Source of the DNA: CAVQOB01 sp963714325
GTDB taxonomy: Bacteria; Pseudomonadota; Alphaproteobacteria; Rhizobiales; Hyphomicrobiaceae
Direction of reading: 5' to 3'
Assembly: GCA_963714325.1 (NCBI GenBank)
Contig: CAVQOB010000008.1
Span: 310,001 to 374,000 of the forward strand
Length of the DNA: 64,000 nucleotides
Shown here: positions 35,199 through 42,898 of the stretch, one piece after another
Layout: every line of letters starts with the position of its first letter
Numbering within the stretch: position 1 is the stretch's first letter
Position numbers and translations under genes: made by a program
Notes under the pieces: model-generated
Database searches by the model: none
What the model was told of the DNA's origin: nothing
What the model saw: only the letters and a program-made list of their open reading frames with translations

Positions 35199-35743
35199 CC
35201 ACTGTGGCAAAAGGAATGAAGCGCCCTCCGACCAAGACTGGTGCCGTCAAGCCGCCGGTCAAAAAGGGTGTCGCTGCTCAGAAGGCTGCACCGGCTAAGC
35301 CTGAGAGTCGGCCAAAAGTGGTCGCAAAAGGCGGCTATGAGTTAGACGATCAGATCGGTTTTCGACTACGGCGTGCGCACCAACGTGCGTCACTGATCTT
35401 CAACGACGTCATGGCCCGCTTCGATGTGACGCCGACGCAGTTCGCAGCGCTCGCCAAACTCGATGACCTCGGCATTGTCTCGCAAAATCAGCTCGGCCGT
35501 GCCACGGCGATGGATCCGTCAACCATCCTCGGTGTCGTTGGGCGGTTGGTGCGCCAGGGCCTGATCCGGGTCCGGCCCGATCCCGTCGATGGGCGCCAGA
35601 TGCTGCTGGAGTTGACACCGGAAGGCAAAACACAAACCGCTGCGATGAAAGCGATTGCAGCGACCGTATCGAAGCGGACGTTGCTCGCATTGACGCCGGA
35701 GGACGTCGAAACCTTACTGCGACTGCTAGCCAAGATCGGCTAA
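35195..35743 (+). CDS. MarR family transcriptional regulator
   Basis: 182 residues, ATG overlapping the previous stop (ATGA) with GGAGG upstream. The first ~55 residues are a Lys/Pro/Ala-rich basic tail (KRPPTKTGAVKPPVKKGVAAQKAAPAK), unusual for MarR proteins. The winged helix follows: VTPTQFAALAKLDDLGIVSQNQLGRATAMDPSTILGVVGRLVRQGLIRVRPDPVDGRQMLLELTPEG, with the DxR wing motif. It lies inside the operon it probably controls; MarR proteins usually release DNA when a pathway aromatic acid binds. Confidence 0.9.
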   Translation: MTTVAKGMKRPPTKTGAVKPPVKKGVAAQKAAPAKPESRPKVVAKGGYELDDQIGFRLRRAHQRASLIFNDVMARFDVTPTQFAALAKLDDLGIVSQNQLGRATAMDPSTILGVVGRLVRQGLIRVRPDPVDGRQMLLELTPEGKTQTAAMKAIAATVSKRTLLALTPEDVETLLRLLAKIG

Positions 35744-35818
35744 CGACTTGAGCATCGTCACGCGTCGCTGGGCGCGGCGCACGGTCGATGGACGCGGCGC
35801 ATGGAGAAGTGACCTCGC

Positions 35819-36691
35819 ATGTGGGAGAAGCCCAGTATCAATCGGATGGCCGATGATCGCATGCAGTTGCGCCACGGGCCGATCCGGATCGTCCTCAAGG
35901 CCTGGGGTGAACCCGAGAATGTGCGCAAGGCGCAACGCTTGGTCACCCGGCATTTCCCAAAGATCTTACCGGAACTAGCGGAAGAACTCGCAACGTTGCG
36001 CAAGCCTGTCGCGACCAAGCCACCCAAGCTTCAGGGTGTAACTGCGCAAAATATGGCCAATGCCGCTGCGCAATTCGCTGAAGTATTCGTCACACCGATG
36101 GCGGCCGTTGCCGGCGCCGTCGCCGAAGAAGTCTTGCGCATCATGCTCGCCGCAGCACCACTGCAGAAAGCCTACGTCAACGACGGCGGCGACATCGCCT
36201 TGTATCTTGAGCCAGGGCAAAGTTTGACATTTGGCGTCGCAGGCGACTTTGCAGCGGGACCGACACCGACCATCAACGGCACCATTCAGTTGACGCACGT
36301 TCTCGGCGTCCGCGGGATTGCGACGTCAGGCGCACAAGGTCGATCGTTCTCACTTGGGATCGCCGACAGTGTCACCGTGCTGGCGAAAACAGCAGCCGTC
36401 GCCGACGTCGCAGCCACGCTCATCGCCAATGCCGTCAACATCGATAGCCCCAAGATCAAGCGAGAGCCAGCCCGGAAACTGGACCCCGACAGCGATCTTG
36501 GAGACCGGTTGGTGACGACCAAAGTCGGCAAGCTGACGGCCGCAGAAGTTGCCGCCGCGTTGGAGGCCGGCGCCGACTGCGCCAAAGGTTATCTCGATCG
36601 CGGACTGATTGCGGGGGTGATACTCATGCTGGCCGGCGAAAGCCGTGCTGTCGGTGCTCCGCTCGAGTTGCTGGAAGGGAAGAAGCGATGA
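35819..36691 (+). CDS. UPF0280 family protein (ApbE-like fold)
   Basis: 290 residues; an ATG at 35846 (MADDRMQLRHGPIRIVLKAWGE) is an alternative start. Family landmarks: MAAVAGAVAEEVLRIM, YVNDGGDIALYLEPGQ and RGIATSGAQGRSFSLGIADSVTVLAKTAAVADVAATLIANAVN. UPF0280 proteins are grouped, by fold, with the flavin transferase ApbE, and the DGGDIA and TSG(A/G)..G..S..GIADSV blocks are reminiscent of ApbE's flavin and metal site. Function unknown; in this operon a role in maturing or handling the flavin of the reductase is possible but speculative. Its stop overlaps the next ATG by four bases. Confidence 0.8.
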   Translation: MWEKPSINRMADDRMQLRHGPIRIVLKAWGEPENVRKAQRLVTRHFPKILPELAEELATLRKPVATKPPKLQGVTAQNMANAAAQFAEVFVTPMAAVAGAVAEEVLRIMLAAAPLQKAYVNDGGDIALYLEPGQSLTFGVAGDFAAGPTPTINGTIQLTHVLGVRGIATSGAQGRSFSLGIADSVTVLAKTAAVADVAATLIANAVNIDSPKIKREPARKLDPDSDLGDRLVTTKVGKLTAAEVAAALEAGADCAKGYLDRGLIAGVILMLAGESRAVGAPLELLEGKKR

Positions 36692-37269
36692 CCATCGACG
36701 TCCGCAAGATCGCGCTTGGCATTGAAGACGTGCACCACGATGGTGGTCCGCCACTGGCGCAGCCGATCCGCAAAGGATGGGTAGGTGCCGTTGTCAAAAA
36801 TCCCTATGCCGGTCGTTATGTTGCCGACATCACGCCGATGATGGAAGCGTTAAAGCCCATTGGCATGCAGTGCACCAAGCGCCTGATCGAAGCGCTCGGC
36901 GGTGAGCCACAACGGATTGAGGCCTATGGCAAGGGCGCCATTGTCGGTGCCGCCGGCGAATTAGAACACTCAGCGCTGTGGCACGTCCCGGGCGGTTACG
37001 CGATGCGAGAGGTTCTTGGTAAGGCACTTGCGATTGTCCCGTCAGCTGTAAAAATGGGTGCGCTCGGCACGGTCATCGATTTGCCGCTGCACCACAAAGA
37101 TGCCTGCTACGTGCGATCGCATTTCGACGCCATGACCGCCATGATCCCCGACGCCCCGCGTGCCGACGAGATCGCGTTTTTCCTGACCATGACCACCGGC
37201 GGCAGGCCCCATGCCCGCGTCGGAGGTTTGGCCATCTCTGGAATCAGCACTTGGGATGGTCAGCGCTGA
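36688..37269 (+). CDS. Amino-acid-synthesis family protein (DUF1185)
   Basis: 193 residues, last gene of the operon. Matches the DUF1185/AA_synth family: GWVGAVVKNPYAGRYVADITPMM, AYGKGAIVGAAGELEHSALWHVPGGYAMREVLG and VIDLPLHHKDACYVRSHFDAM. The family name rests on weak genetic evidence and no reaction is established. Frequent company with amidase-, hydantoinase- or TRAP-type catabolic genes suggests a role in N-heterocycle or cyclic amide breakdown. Coupled to UPF0280 by a 4-base overlap. Confidence 0.8.
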   Translation: MTIDVRKIALGIEDVHHDGGPPLAQPIRKGWVGAVVKNPYAGRYVADITPMMEALKPIGMQCTKRLIEALGGEPQRIEAYGKGAIVGAAGELEHSALWHVPGGYAMREVLGKALAIVPSAVKMGALGTVIDLPLHHKDACYVRSHFDAMTAMIPDAPRADEIAFFLTMTTGGRPHARVGGLAISGISTWDGQR

Positions 37270-37276
37270 TGAGCTG

Positions 37277-37302
37277 ACGCCAGGGCGCAACGATCTGGCG
37301 TT
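37277..37302 (+). terminator. Stem-loop after the hyu operon, possible terminator
   Basis: Arms ACGCCAG (37277-37283) and CTGGCGT (37295-37301), perfect 7-base stem, 11-base loop, but followed by TCCATG rather than a T run. It lies eight bases past the last stop of the operon; termination may need Rho. Confidence 0.4.
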
Positions 37303-37424
37303 CCATGCAAACCACCCTCATAGGTTGGGCTTTGCTTAATAAATACACGCTATGATTGCCAATCTTCAACATAGCCTGTCTTCGGTGTGGGGCCGAATCC
37401 GGGCGCTAGCGCGTTATCAGTCCT

Positions 37425-39911
37425 GTGCGTTTGTTCCCCACCGAATCCATCGGCATCTCCGGCCGTTTGTACTCGCTCTCGGCGCTGGCGTTCGTGGCCG
37501 TCGCCGCACTGGCGATCAGTTCGATCCATTTTGCGCGCCTGACCAGTAGCGCCGCGCACAACTTGGGCCGATCCGGGCTGGCCGGCATTGCCCGCACGGC
37601 TCAACTGGAATTGCTGGTCGCGAAGCACAAGCATGTCGTCGAAGCGGCCAGCAAGGATATCGAACCCGGACGCGTCGCGGGTCTGCACCAAACCGTCCGC
37701 GCCATCGGCAGCGAGTTACGAACTCTCGCGAACCAGCAGGACTTTGGCGAGCATGCTTCAAGAGCCTTTGCCTTGCTGCCTGAACTGACCGCTAAAGCCG
37801 ACCTCGTTTTGGAATTGGCGTCATCGTTCTTGATCGAGCGCGCGCAGTCCGCGACGGCCAGCTACTTGGTCACGTCGACCGAAATCAATGACCATATACG
37901 CGAGGAGCGCGCCGAGCACTTGAACGTCGCCGGCGGCAACCTGGCCCTTTTGCGCGAGAACGCGCGCACACTGATCCGTTGGGTGGCAGGATCAGCGCTG
38001 ATTGCACTAATCCTGATCGGCCCCATCAGCATCGCTTTGATGCGCCGCGTCACGTTGCGCCTGCGCGACATCACGCGCGGCATGGTGCGCCTGGCAACCA
38101 ACGACACTTCAGTCGAAATCGCCGGGACGCAGGAGCCCGATGAGATAGGTGGCATGGCCCGGGCGCTGCAGGTTTTCAAGGCCAATGCCATTTCGCTCCT
38201 CGAGCATCAATCGAAACTTGAAACCGTCAATCTCTGGCTGGATATCGCGCTGAACAACATGTCACGCGGCGTTTCGATGTTCGACGCCAATGCCAAACTC
38301 GTGCTGTGCAACGCCAACTACGCGCGCCTCTATGGATTGCCGACACACTTGACGGCCGAAGGTACGCCAGTTTCCGCAATCATCGCGCATCGGATCGAAT
38401 CCGGAATAGTCATTGAAGCGTCAAACGCACTGGAAGCGCAGGGCAACGAACTCCAGTACGAGCACTTCATTGCACCGAAAACCGAAACGAGCTTCGTGCA
38501 GCGAACATTGGACGGCCGTCTTATTCAAGTCTCGAACCAACCGCTAGCGGCCGGCGGCTGGGTTGCGTTGCATCAGGACATCACCAAGCAGCGCGAGGAG
38601 GAAAAATCCGTCCGTCGTCTCGCGCGCCTGGATTCGTTGACCGAACTGCAGAACCGGCGTGGTATGCACGAGGCGCTGAGTGAGGCCTGCAAACGATTGC
38701 CGCTTGATGGCCCGTTTGCCGTGCACAGCATTGATCTCGACAAATTCAAGCACGTCAACGATGCACACGGCCATCAGGCTGGTGACGCGCTGCTCGAAGC
38801 GGTCGCGCGGCGTTTGCGCAAAGCGACACGTCCAGACGACATCGTTGCCCGCCTCGGCGGCGATGAATTCGCCGTGATGCAGGCTGGCGCAGCCTCGCTG
38901 GAAACCGCGCAAATTCTCGGCCGGCGGTTGGTTGAGATCATCAGCAAGCCCTATGAAATCCGTGGCCACGTCGTCACCATCGGCGCCAGTGTCGGCATCG
39001 CCTTAGCCCCCGAACATGGCGCCGATCCCGAGCAACTGCTGCGCCATGCCGATATCGCGCTTTATGCCGCCAAGGCCGATGGCCGACGCACCCACGTCAT
39101 CTTCGAGCCGGCCATGGACAGCAAGATCCAGGCCCGCCGTCAGCTCGAGCGCGATGTGCGTCAGGCACTCGCCTACAGCGAAATGACATTGCACTATCAA
39201 CCAATCATCGACCTGGAGCGGCAGCGGGTGGTCAGCTGTGAGGCATTGATGCGTTGGACCCATCGTGAGCGCGGCTTCATCTCGCCAGCCGACTTCATTC
39301 CGGTCGCCGAGGAAACTGGTGTCATTCACGCACTAGGCGCTTGGGCGTTAGCAGAGGCGACGCGCGCCGCCGCATCCTGGCCCGATGGCATCAAAGTCTC
39401 GGTAAACCTCTCGCCGGTGCAGTTCAACGGCCCTGATCTAGCCGCCATCGTCGGCGCGGCGCTTGCCGACTCAGGCCTCGACCCATCGCGGCTCGAACTC
39501 GAAATTACCGAGTCGGTGCTGCTGAAGGACGATGACCAATCGATTGCCATGCTGCATCGCCTGCGTGATCTCGGCGTCAGCATCGCGCTCGACGACTTCG
39601 GAACCGGGTATTCGTCATTGAGTTACCTGCGAAGCTTTCCGTTCTCGAAGCTCAAGATCGATCAAAGTTTTGTGCGTGATTTGCCGAACCGCAGCGAATG
39701 CGTCGCCATCGTTCAGGCCGTGACGTCGCTGGCACACAGCCTGGATATGACGACGGTCGCCGAAGGCGTCGAAACGAACGACCACTTGCAGCGTGTCCGC
39801 GCCGCAGGTTGCGACCAGGCGCAGGGGTATCTGTTTTCAAAGCCCGTGCCAGTCGAGAAGATCCCCGCTGTAATCGCCGAATGCCAGCGCCGCGCACTGT
39901 TTGCGGCTTGA
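37425..39911 (+). CDS. Membrane GGDEF-EAL protein with HAMP and PAS domains
   Basis: 828 residues from GTG 37425. Two membrane helices (LSALAFVAVAALAISSIHF near 18-37 and GSALIALILIGPISIALM near 190-208) flank a ~150-residue periplasmic sensor. Then HAMP (~209-262), a PAS-7-like domain (~270-385: NNMSRGVSMFDANAKLVLCNANYARLYG), GGDEF (~390-555; RLGGDEFAVM intact, RLDSLTELQNRRG) and EAL (~565-820; SCEALMRW, NLSPVQF, ELEITESVL, DDFGTGYSSL, AEGVET). Both catalytic motifs are intact, so it could both make and break cyclic di-GMP. It stands alone after the hyu operon; signal unknown. Confidence 0.92.
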   Translation: MRLFPTESIGISGRLYSLSALAFVAVAALAISSIHFARLTSSAAHNLGRSGLAGIARTAQLELLVAKHKHVVEAASKDIEPGRVAGLHQTVRAIGSELRTLANQQDFGEHASRAFALLPELTAKADLVLELASSFLIERAQSATASYLVTSTEINDHIREERAEHLNVAGGNLALLRENARTLIRWVAGSALIALILIGPISIALMRRVTLRLRDITRGMVRLATNDTSVEIAGTQEPDEIGGMARALQVFKANAISLLEHQSKLETVNLWLDIALNNMSRGVSMFDANAKLVLCNANYARLYGLPTHLTAEGTPVSAIIAHRIESGIVIEASNALEAQGNELQYEHFIAPKTETSFVQRTLDGRLIQVSNQPLAAGGWVALHQDITKQREEEKSVRRLARLDSLTELQNRRGMHEALSEACKRLPLDGPFAVHSIDLDKFKHVNDAHGHQAGDALLEAVARRLRKATRPDDIVARLGGDEFAVMQAGAASLETAQILGRRLVEIISKPYEIRGHVVTIGASVGIALAPEHGADPEQLLRHADIALYAAKADGRRTHVIFEPAMDSKIQARRQLERDVRQALAYSEMTLHYQPIIDLERQRVVSCEALMRWTHRERGFISPADFIPVAEETGVIHALGAWALAEATRAAASWPDGIKVSVNLSPVQFNGPDLAAIVGAALADSGLDPSRLELEITESVLLKDDDQSIAMLHRLRDLGVSIALDDFGTGYSSLSYLRSFPFSKLKIDQSFVRDLPNRSECVAIVQAVTSLAHSLDMTTVAEGVETNDHLQRVRAAGCDQAQGYLFSKPVPVEKIPAVIAECQRRALFAA

Positions 39912-39922
39912 GGCGAATGGCG

Positions 39923-40492
39923 TTAGGCAATACCGCGCTCGAAGAGACCGTCTACGGCGATCATCAGGCCGGGCGGATCAAGTTTCAGCGCGCCAGACTT
40001 GATGATGCGGGTGATGATCTCGTCACCTGTGCCACGGCGATGGTGGATCACCACGTGGCGATCTGGATCGACAATCAGATAGTGCTCAATGCTCGACAGC
40101 GAGAAGTAACCTTCAAGTTTTTCGCCATGGTCGCGATCGATACTGTCCGGAGAGAGAACTTCGCAGACGATCACCGGATCGATCAACTCGACATCGTCAG
40201 CGGGCTTACGGTCACCGCAATAGACCAGGGCGTCTGGTTGAAAAGATTTTGATTTGTTAATGCGAACGCGGGCGCCATCGGGCAGAGCAAAACACAGCAG
40301 TCCGCCGCCACGGATGGCATCGCGAAACGCTACCGCCAGATTGAGTTTTGTCTCGGCATGAACAAGCCGCTCTGACTGCATGGTGACGACATGGCCGTTG
40401 AAGAGTTCAAACCGGCCTGCCTCACTCGGTTGGGTCTTCACCCAAACCAGGAACTCATCCGTGGTCATGTCGGGCTTCGGAAGTGCACTCAT
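39923..40492 (-). CDS. Uma2 family endonuclease-fold protein (DUF820)
   Basis: 189 residues. PD-(D/E)xK-type fold of the Uma2 family: TTDEFLVWVKTQPSEAGRFELFNGHVV, RINKSKSFQPDALVYCG (catalytic PD), DPVIVCEVLSPDSIDRDHGEKLEGYFSLSSIEHYLIVDPD (ExL...K). Members are widespread, often in many copies, and are not tied to a known restriction pathway. Converges on the GGDEF-EAL gene (11 bases between). Confidence 0.85.
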   Translation of the reverse strand: MSALPKPDMTTDEFLVWVKTQPSEAGRFELFNGHVVTMQSERLVHAETKLNLAVAFRDAIRGGGLLCFALPDGARVRINKSKSFQPDALVYCGDRKPADDVELIDPVIVCEVLSPDSIDRDHGEKLEGYFSLSSIEHYLIVDPDRHVVIHHRRGTGDEIITRIIKSGALKLDPPGLMIAVDGLFERGIA

Positions 40493-40544
40493 CGTGGCAG
40501 CCTACCATAATCCCTCACGGACCAGAAGTCGCGATCGACCATGC

Positions 40545-41696
40545 TCACCCTCTATTGCCACCCAATATTTTTCGGGAAATCACCACGCGCATGATCTCAT
40601 TGGTGCCTTCGAGGATCTGGTGCACGCGCAAATCGCGAACCAGCTTCTCCATGCCGTAGTCCTTGAGATAACCGTAGCCGCCGTGTAACTGCAGGGCCTC
40701 GTTGCAAATGTCGAAGCCGAGATCAGTGGCAAGCCGTTTACCCATGGCGGAATACATCGATGCCTGCGGATCGGCGCGGTCGAGGGCGTCGGCAGCGCGA
40801 TAGATCATCATGCGGCCCGCTTCGAGGTTGGTTGCCATATCGGCGATCTTAAACTGCAAGACTTGAAATTCGGATAGATTTTTGCCGAATGCCTTGCGCT
40901 CGAACAGGTAGTCGCGCGCCTTGTCGATGGCAAAGGCGGCCGGTCCGAGCGAGCATGCGCCAATGTTGATGCGCCCGCCATCGAGGCCGGACATTGCGAA
41001 TTTGAACCCCTTGCCTTCGACACCGCCGACCAGATTCGCCGCCGGGACGTGGCAATTCTCCATGATCACCTGGCGAGTCGGTTGCGCGTTCCAACCCATC
41101 TTGCGCTCGTTCGCGCCAAAGCTTAACCCAGGCGTGCCCTTCATGATTGCGAAGGCGGAAATGCCGTCGGAAGCTTCGCCGCCGGTGCGGGCAAAGACGA
41201 AATAGAAATCGGTGCTGCCGGCACCGGAAATGAACTGTTTGGTGCCGTTGAGGACGTAGTGATCGCCGTCCTTGCGCGCGGTGGTCTTGAGGGCGGCTGC
41301 ATCAGAGCCGGCACCGGGTTCCGTCAGACAATACGACGAGAGCCATTCCATCGACGCAAGCTTCGGCATCCATGCCTTGTTCTGCGCGTCGGTGCCATAC
41401 TTCGCGACCATCCACGCGACCATATTGTGGATTGAAATATAGCCAGAGATCGCCGGACAGCCATAGGCCAGCGCTTCCATGATCAGCGCGCCGTCAAGTC
41501 GAGAGAGACCGGAGCCGCCTTTTTCCGCTGAGACATAGATCGTCGCCATGCCGAGGGCGGCGGTCTCGCGGATCACATCGACGGGGAAATGCGCTTTCTC
41601 GTCCCATTCGAGCGCGTGCGGCGCCAATCGCTCTTTGGCGAATTGCAGCGCGGTTTCCTGGATGGCTGCTTGTTCTTCTGTGAGGGCGAAGTGCAT
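40545..41696 (-). CDS. Acyl-CoA dehydrogenase, isobutyryl-CoA dehydrogenase-like
   Basis: 383 residues. FAD acyl-CoA dehydrogenase with CLTEPGAGSDAAALKTTA (FAD/substrate loop), YVLNGTKQFISGAG, KMGWNAQPTRQVIMENCHVP, QFKIADMATNLEAGRMM and the C-terminal LHGGYGYLKDYGMEKLVRDLRVHQILEGTNEIMR, where the G/E of LEGTNEIMR marks the usual catalytic-Glu-adjacent end. The sequence type fits short branched-chain substrates of valine breakdown; mmsB and an enoyl-CoA hydratase occur elsewhere in the window. No close operon partner. Confidence 0.88.
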   Translation of the reverse strand: MHFALTEEQAAIQETALQFAKERLAPHALEWDEKAHFPVDVIRETAALGMATIYVSAEKGGSGLSRLDGALIMEALAYGCPAISGYISIHNMVAWMVAKYGTDAQNKAWMPKLASMEWLSSYCLTEPGAGSDAAALKTTARKDGDHYVLNGTKQFISGAGSTDFYFVFARTGGEASDGISAFAIMKGTPGLSFGANERKMGWNAQPTRQVIMENCHVPAANLVGGVEGKGFKFAMSGLDGGRINIGACSLGPAAFAIDKARDYLFERKAFGKNLSEFQVLQFKIADMATNLEAGRMMIYRAADALDRADPQASMYSAMGKRLATDLGFDICNEALQLHGGYGYLKDYGMEKLVRDLRVHQILEGTNEIMRVVISRKILGGNRG

Positions 41697-41699
41697 GGG

Positions 41700-42152
41700 T
41701 TACCTGAGCCAATTCTTCCAGCGTGAAACGAGGCCGGGGAGCAGTCTCTCTAGGCGCTGGCTCCACGCGTCTCCATGATTGATCCCAAACTCAAGATTGC
41801 AATAATGCATCCAAAGGCCCTGCTGGGATGATTGGGCGAAGACAAGCATTGTCTGACCAATATGACGCAAACAATCGAACCAGCATTCATCAGTCAGATG
41901 CAACACTGTTGAGTATTGCGACGGCAACCCTTTCCAAGAAGCCAGGACCTTGAACCGGACGACTTGAACGCGGCGACCACCAAAGCCGTCGAGTTGAGCG
42001 TCGGGAGCATCAATGACGGAAAGCACTTTGCCTTGGAAAATAGCGGCGACTTCGCGTGCGATCCGCCCTGCCTGATTTTCACATGGGCAGGACGCGAACG
42101 CTGGCTGGGTCCATGTTAGGAAATCGGCTAGAATAGTCGCGAACTTGAGCAT
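41700..42152 (-). CDS. Secreted TIMP/NTR-like domain protein, unknown role
   Basis: 150 residues from ATG 42152, chosen because a signal peptide follows (MLKFATILADFLTWTQPAFA-SCPC). The mature start SCPCENQ and the pattern AAIFQGKVLSVI...VQVVRFKVLASWKGLPSQ...TDECWFDC...GQTMLVFA resemble bacterial proteins with a tissue-inhibitor/netrin-like beta barrel. An upstream in-frame start (42224) lies inside vapC and is rejected. The gene is between acyl-CoA dehydrogenase and vapC on the same strand. Function unknown. Confidence 0.6.
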   Translation of the reverse strand: MLKFATILADFLTWTQPAFASCPCENQAGRIAREVAAIFQGKVLSVIDAPDAQLDGFGGRRVQVVRFKVLASWKGLPSQYSTVLHLTDECWFDCLRHIGQTMLVFAQSSQQGLWMHYCNLEFGINHGDAWSQRLERLLPGLVSRWKNWLR

Positions 42153-42156
42153 GACG

Positions 42157-42576
42157 TCATGCCTTCCAATCGTGGAGTAGAACAACTTTGGAGGTAAACG
42201 CGGTGTTTGAGAGTTTAGACGCAAACTTGCCGTCCGCTGTCAGCAGCTGCGCGCCAAGACTTTGGGCAACAATCAGATAGATGCAATCGTAAACAGAATG
42301 GTCCAACTGTTGAGACAGCCGCGTGGCTGCCAGCAAGTGCGGTGCGCATGGGGAGAGTACATCAAAAACGCGCGGCAATCCCTCGATAGCCTGCTGCACG
42401 GCTCCGGTTGACAGAAATTTTTGACGCTCCTTGCGCCGAAGACCATTCGCAATCTCGGCCAACGCGAAATCGGGCGCTGCAAGCCGACCGCCATGTGCCA
42501 ACACCTCAAATGCCTTGGCTGAATCGAACTCGACCGCGAACCATTTGATCGCAACGGTTGCGTCGATCACCAGCAT
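42157..42576 (-). CDS. PIN domain toxin (VapC family)
   Basis: 139 residues from ATG 42576, four bases after the antitoxin stop; a TTG at 42588 overlaps that stop. PIN ribonuclease fold with the acidic residues in VIDATVAIKW (Asp), FALAEIANGLRR (Glu), DHSVYDCIYLIVAQ (Asp) and LLTADGKFASKL (Asp). VapC toxins cleave tRNA or rRNA when freed from their antitoxin. The full acidic set suggests an active enzyme. Confidence 0.88.
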   Translation of the reverse strand: MLVIDATVAIKWFAVEFDSAKAFEVLAHGGRLAAPDFALAEIANGLRRKERQKFLSTGAVQQAIEGLPRVFDVLSPCAPHLLAATRLSQQLDHSVYDCIYLIVAQSLGAQLLTADGKFASKLSNTAFTSKVVLLHDWKA

Positions 42577-42580
42577 CTGA

Positions 42581-42808
42581 CTATTCAAGCCCCTCGCGAA
42601 TCTCGTCCTTGGTCAATGGCGCGGACGGACCAACATTCAAGTTCAGGATCTCACGTGCGAACGCCATCCGTTCCTCAGCCGTGTAGGGGACCTGCGCCGC
42701 GATCAAATCACGCACGTACTGTTCCAGCGATGTACCGGAGAGGCGCGCCTTCTCCTTGTACGTTGCGATCACGTCGTCAGGCAGGTTGCGAATGAGGATC
42801 TGACCCAT
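42581..42808 (-). CDS. FitA/VapB-like ribbon-helix-helix antitoxin
   Basis: 75 residues, ATG 42808 preceded by CGGAG (7-base spacing). The N-terminal ribbon-helix-helix (MGQILIRNLPDDVIATYKEKARLSGTSLEQYVRDLIA) binds DNA; the C-terminal tail (LNVGPSAPLTKDEIREGLE) would block the PIN toxin active site. A perfect palindromic operator lies 13 bases upstream. Confidence 0.88.
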   Translation of the reverse strand: MGQILIRNLPDDVIATYKEKARLSGTSLEQYVRDLIAAQVPYTAEERMAFAREILNLNVGPSAPLTKDEIREGLE

Positions 42809-42821
42809 GGCTAAACTCCGA

Positions 42822-42841
42822 TGCTATCACAAATGATAGCA
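42822..42841 (-). promoter_or_regulatory. VapBC autoregulatory operator
   Basis: Perfect inverted repeat TGCTATCA-CAAA-TGATAGCA, 8-base arms, starting 13 bases upstream of the antitoxin ATG. Its position is the usual place for VapB dimer binding and conditional autorepression by the toxin-antitoxin complex. The TATCA/TGATA half-sites suit a ribbon-helix-helix protein. Confidence 0.7.
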
Positions 42842-42898
42842 CATCATGCCGATGGTGTCATCGTGCTTGACCAACGGGTGGTCTGGATCGTCGATCCT

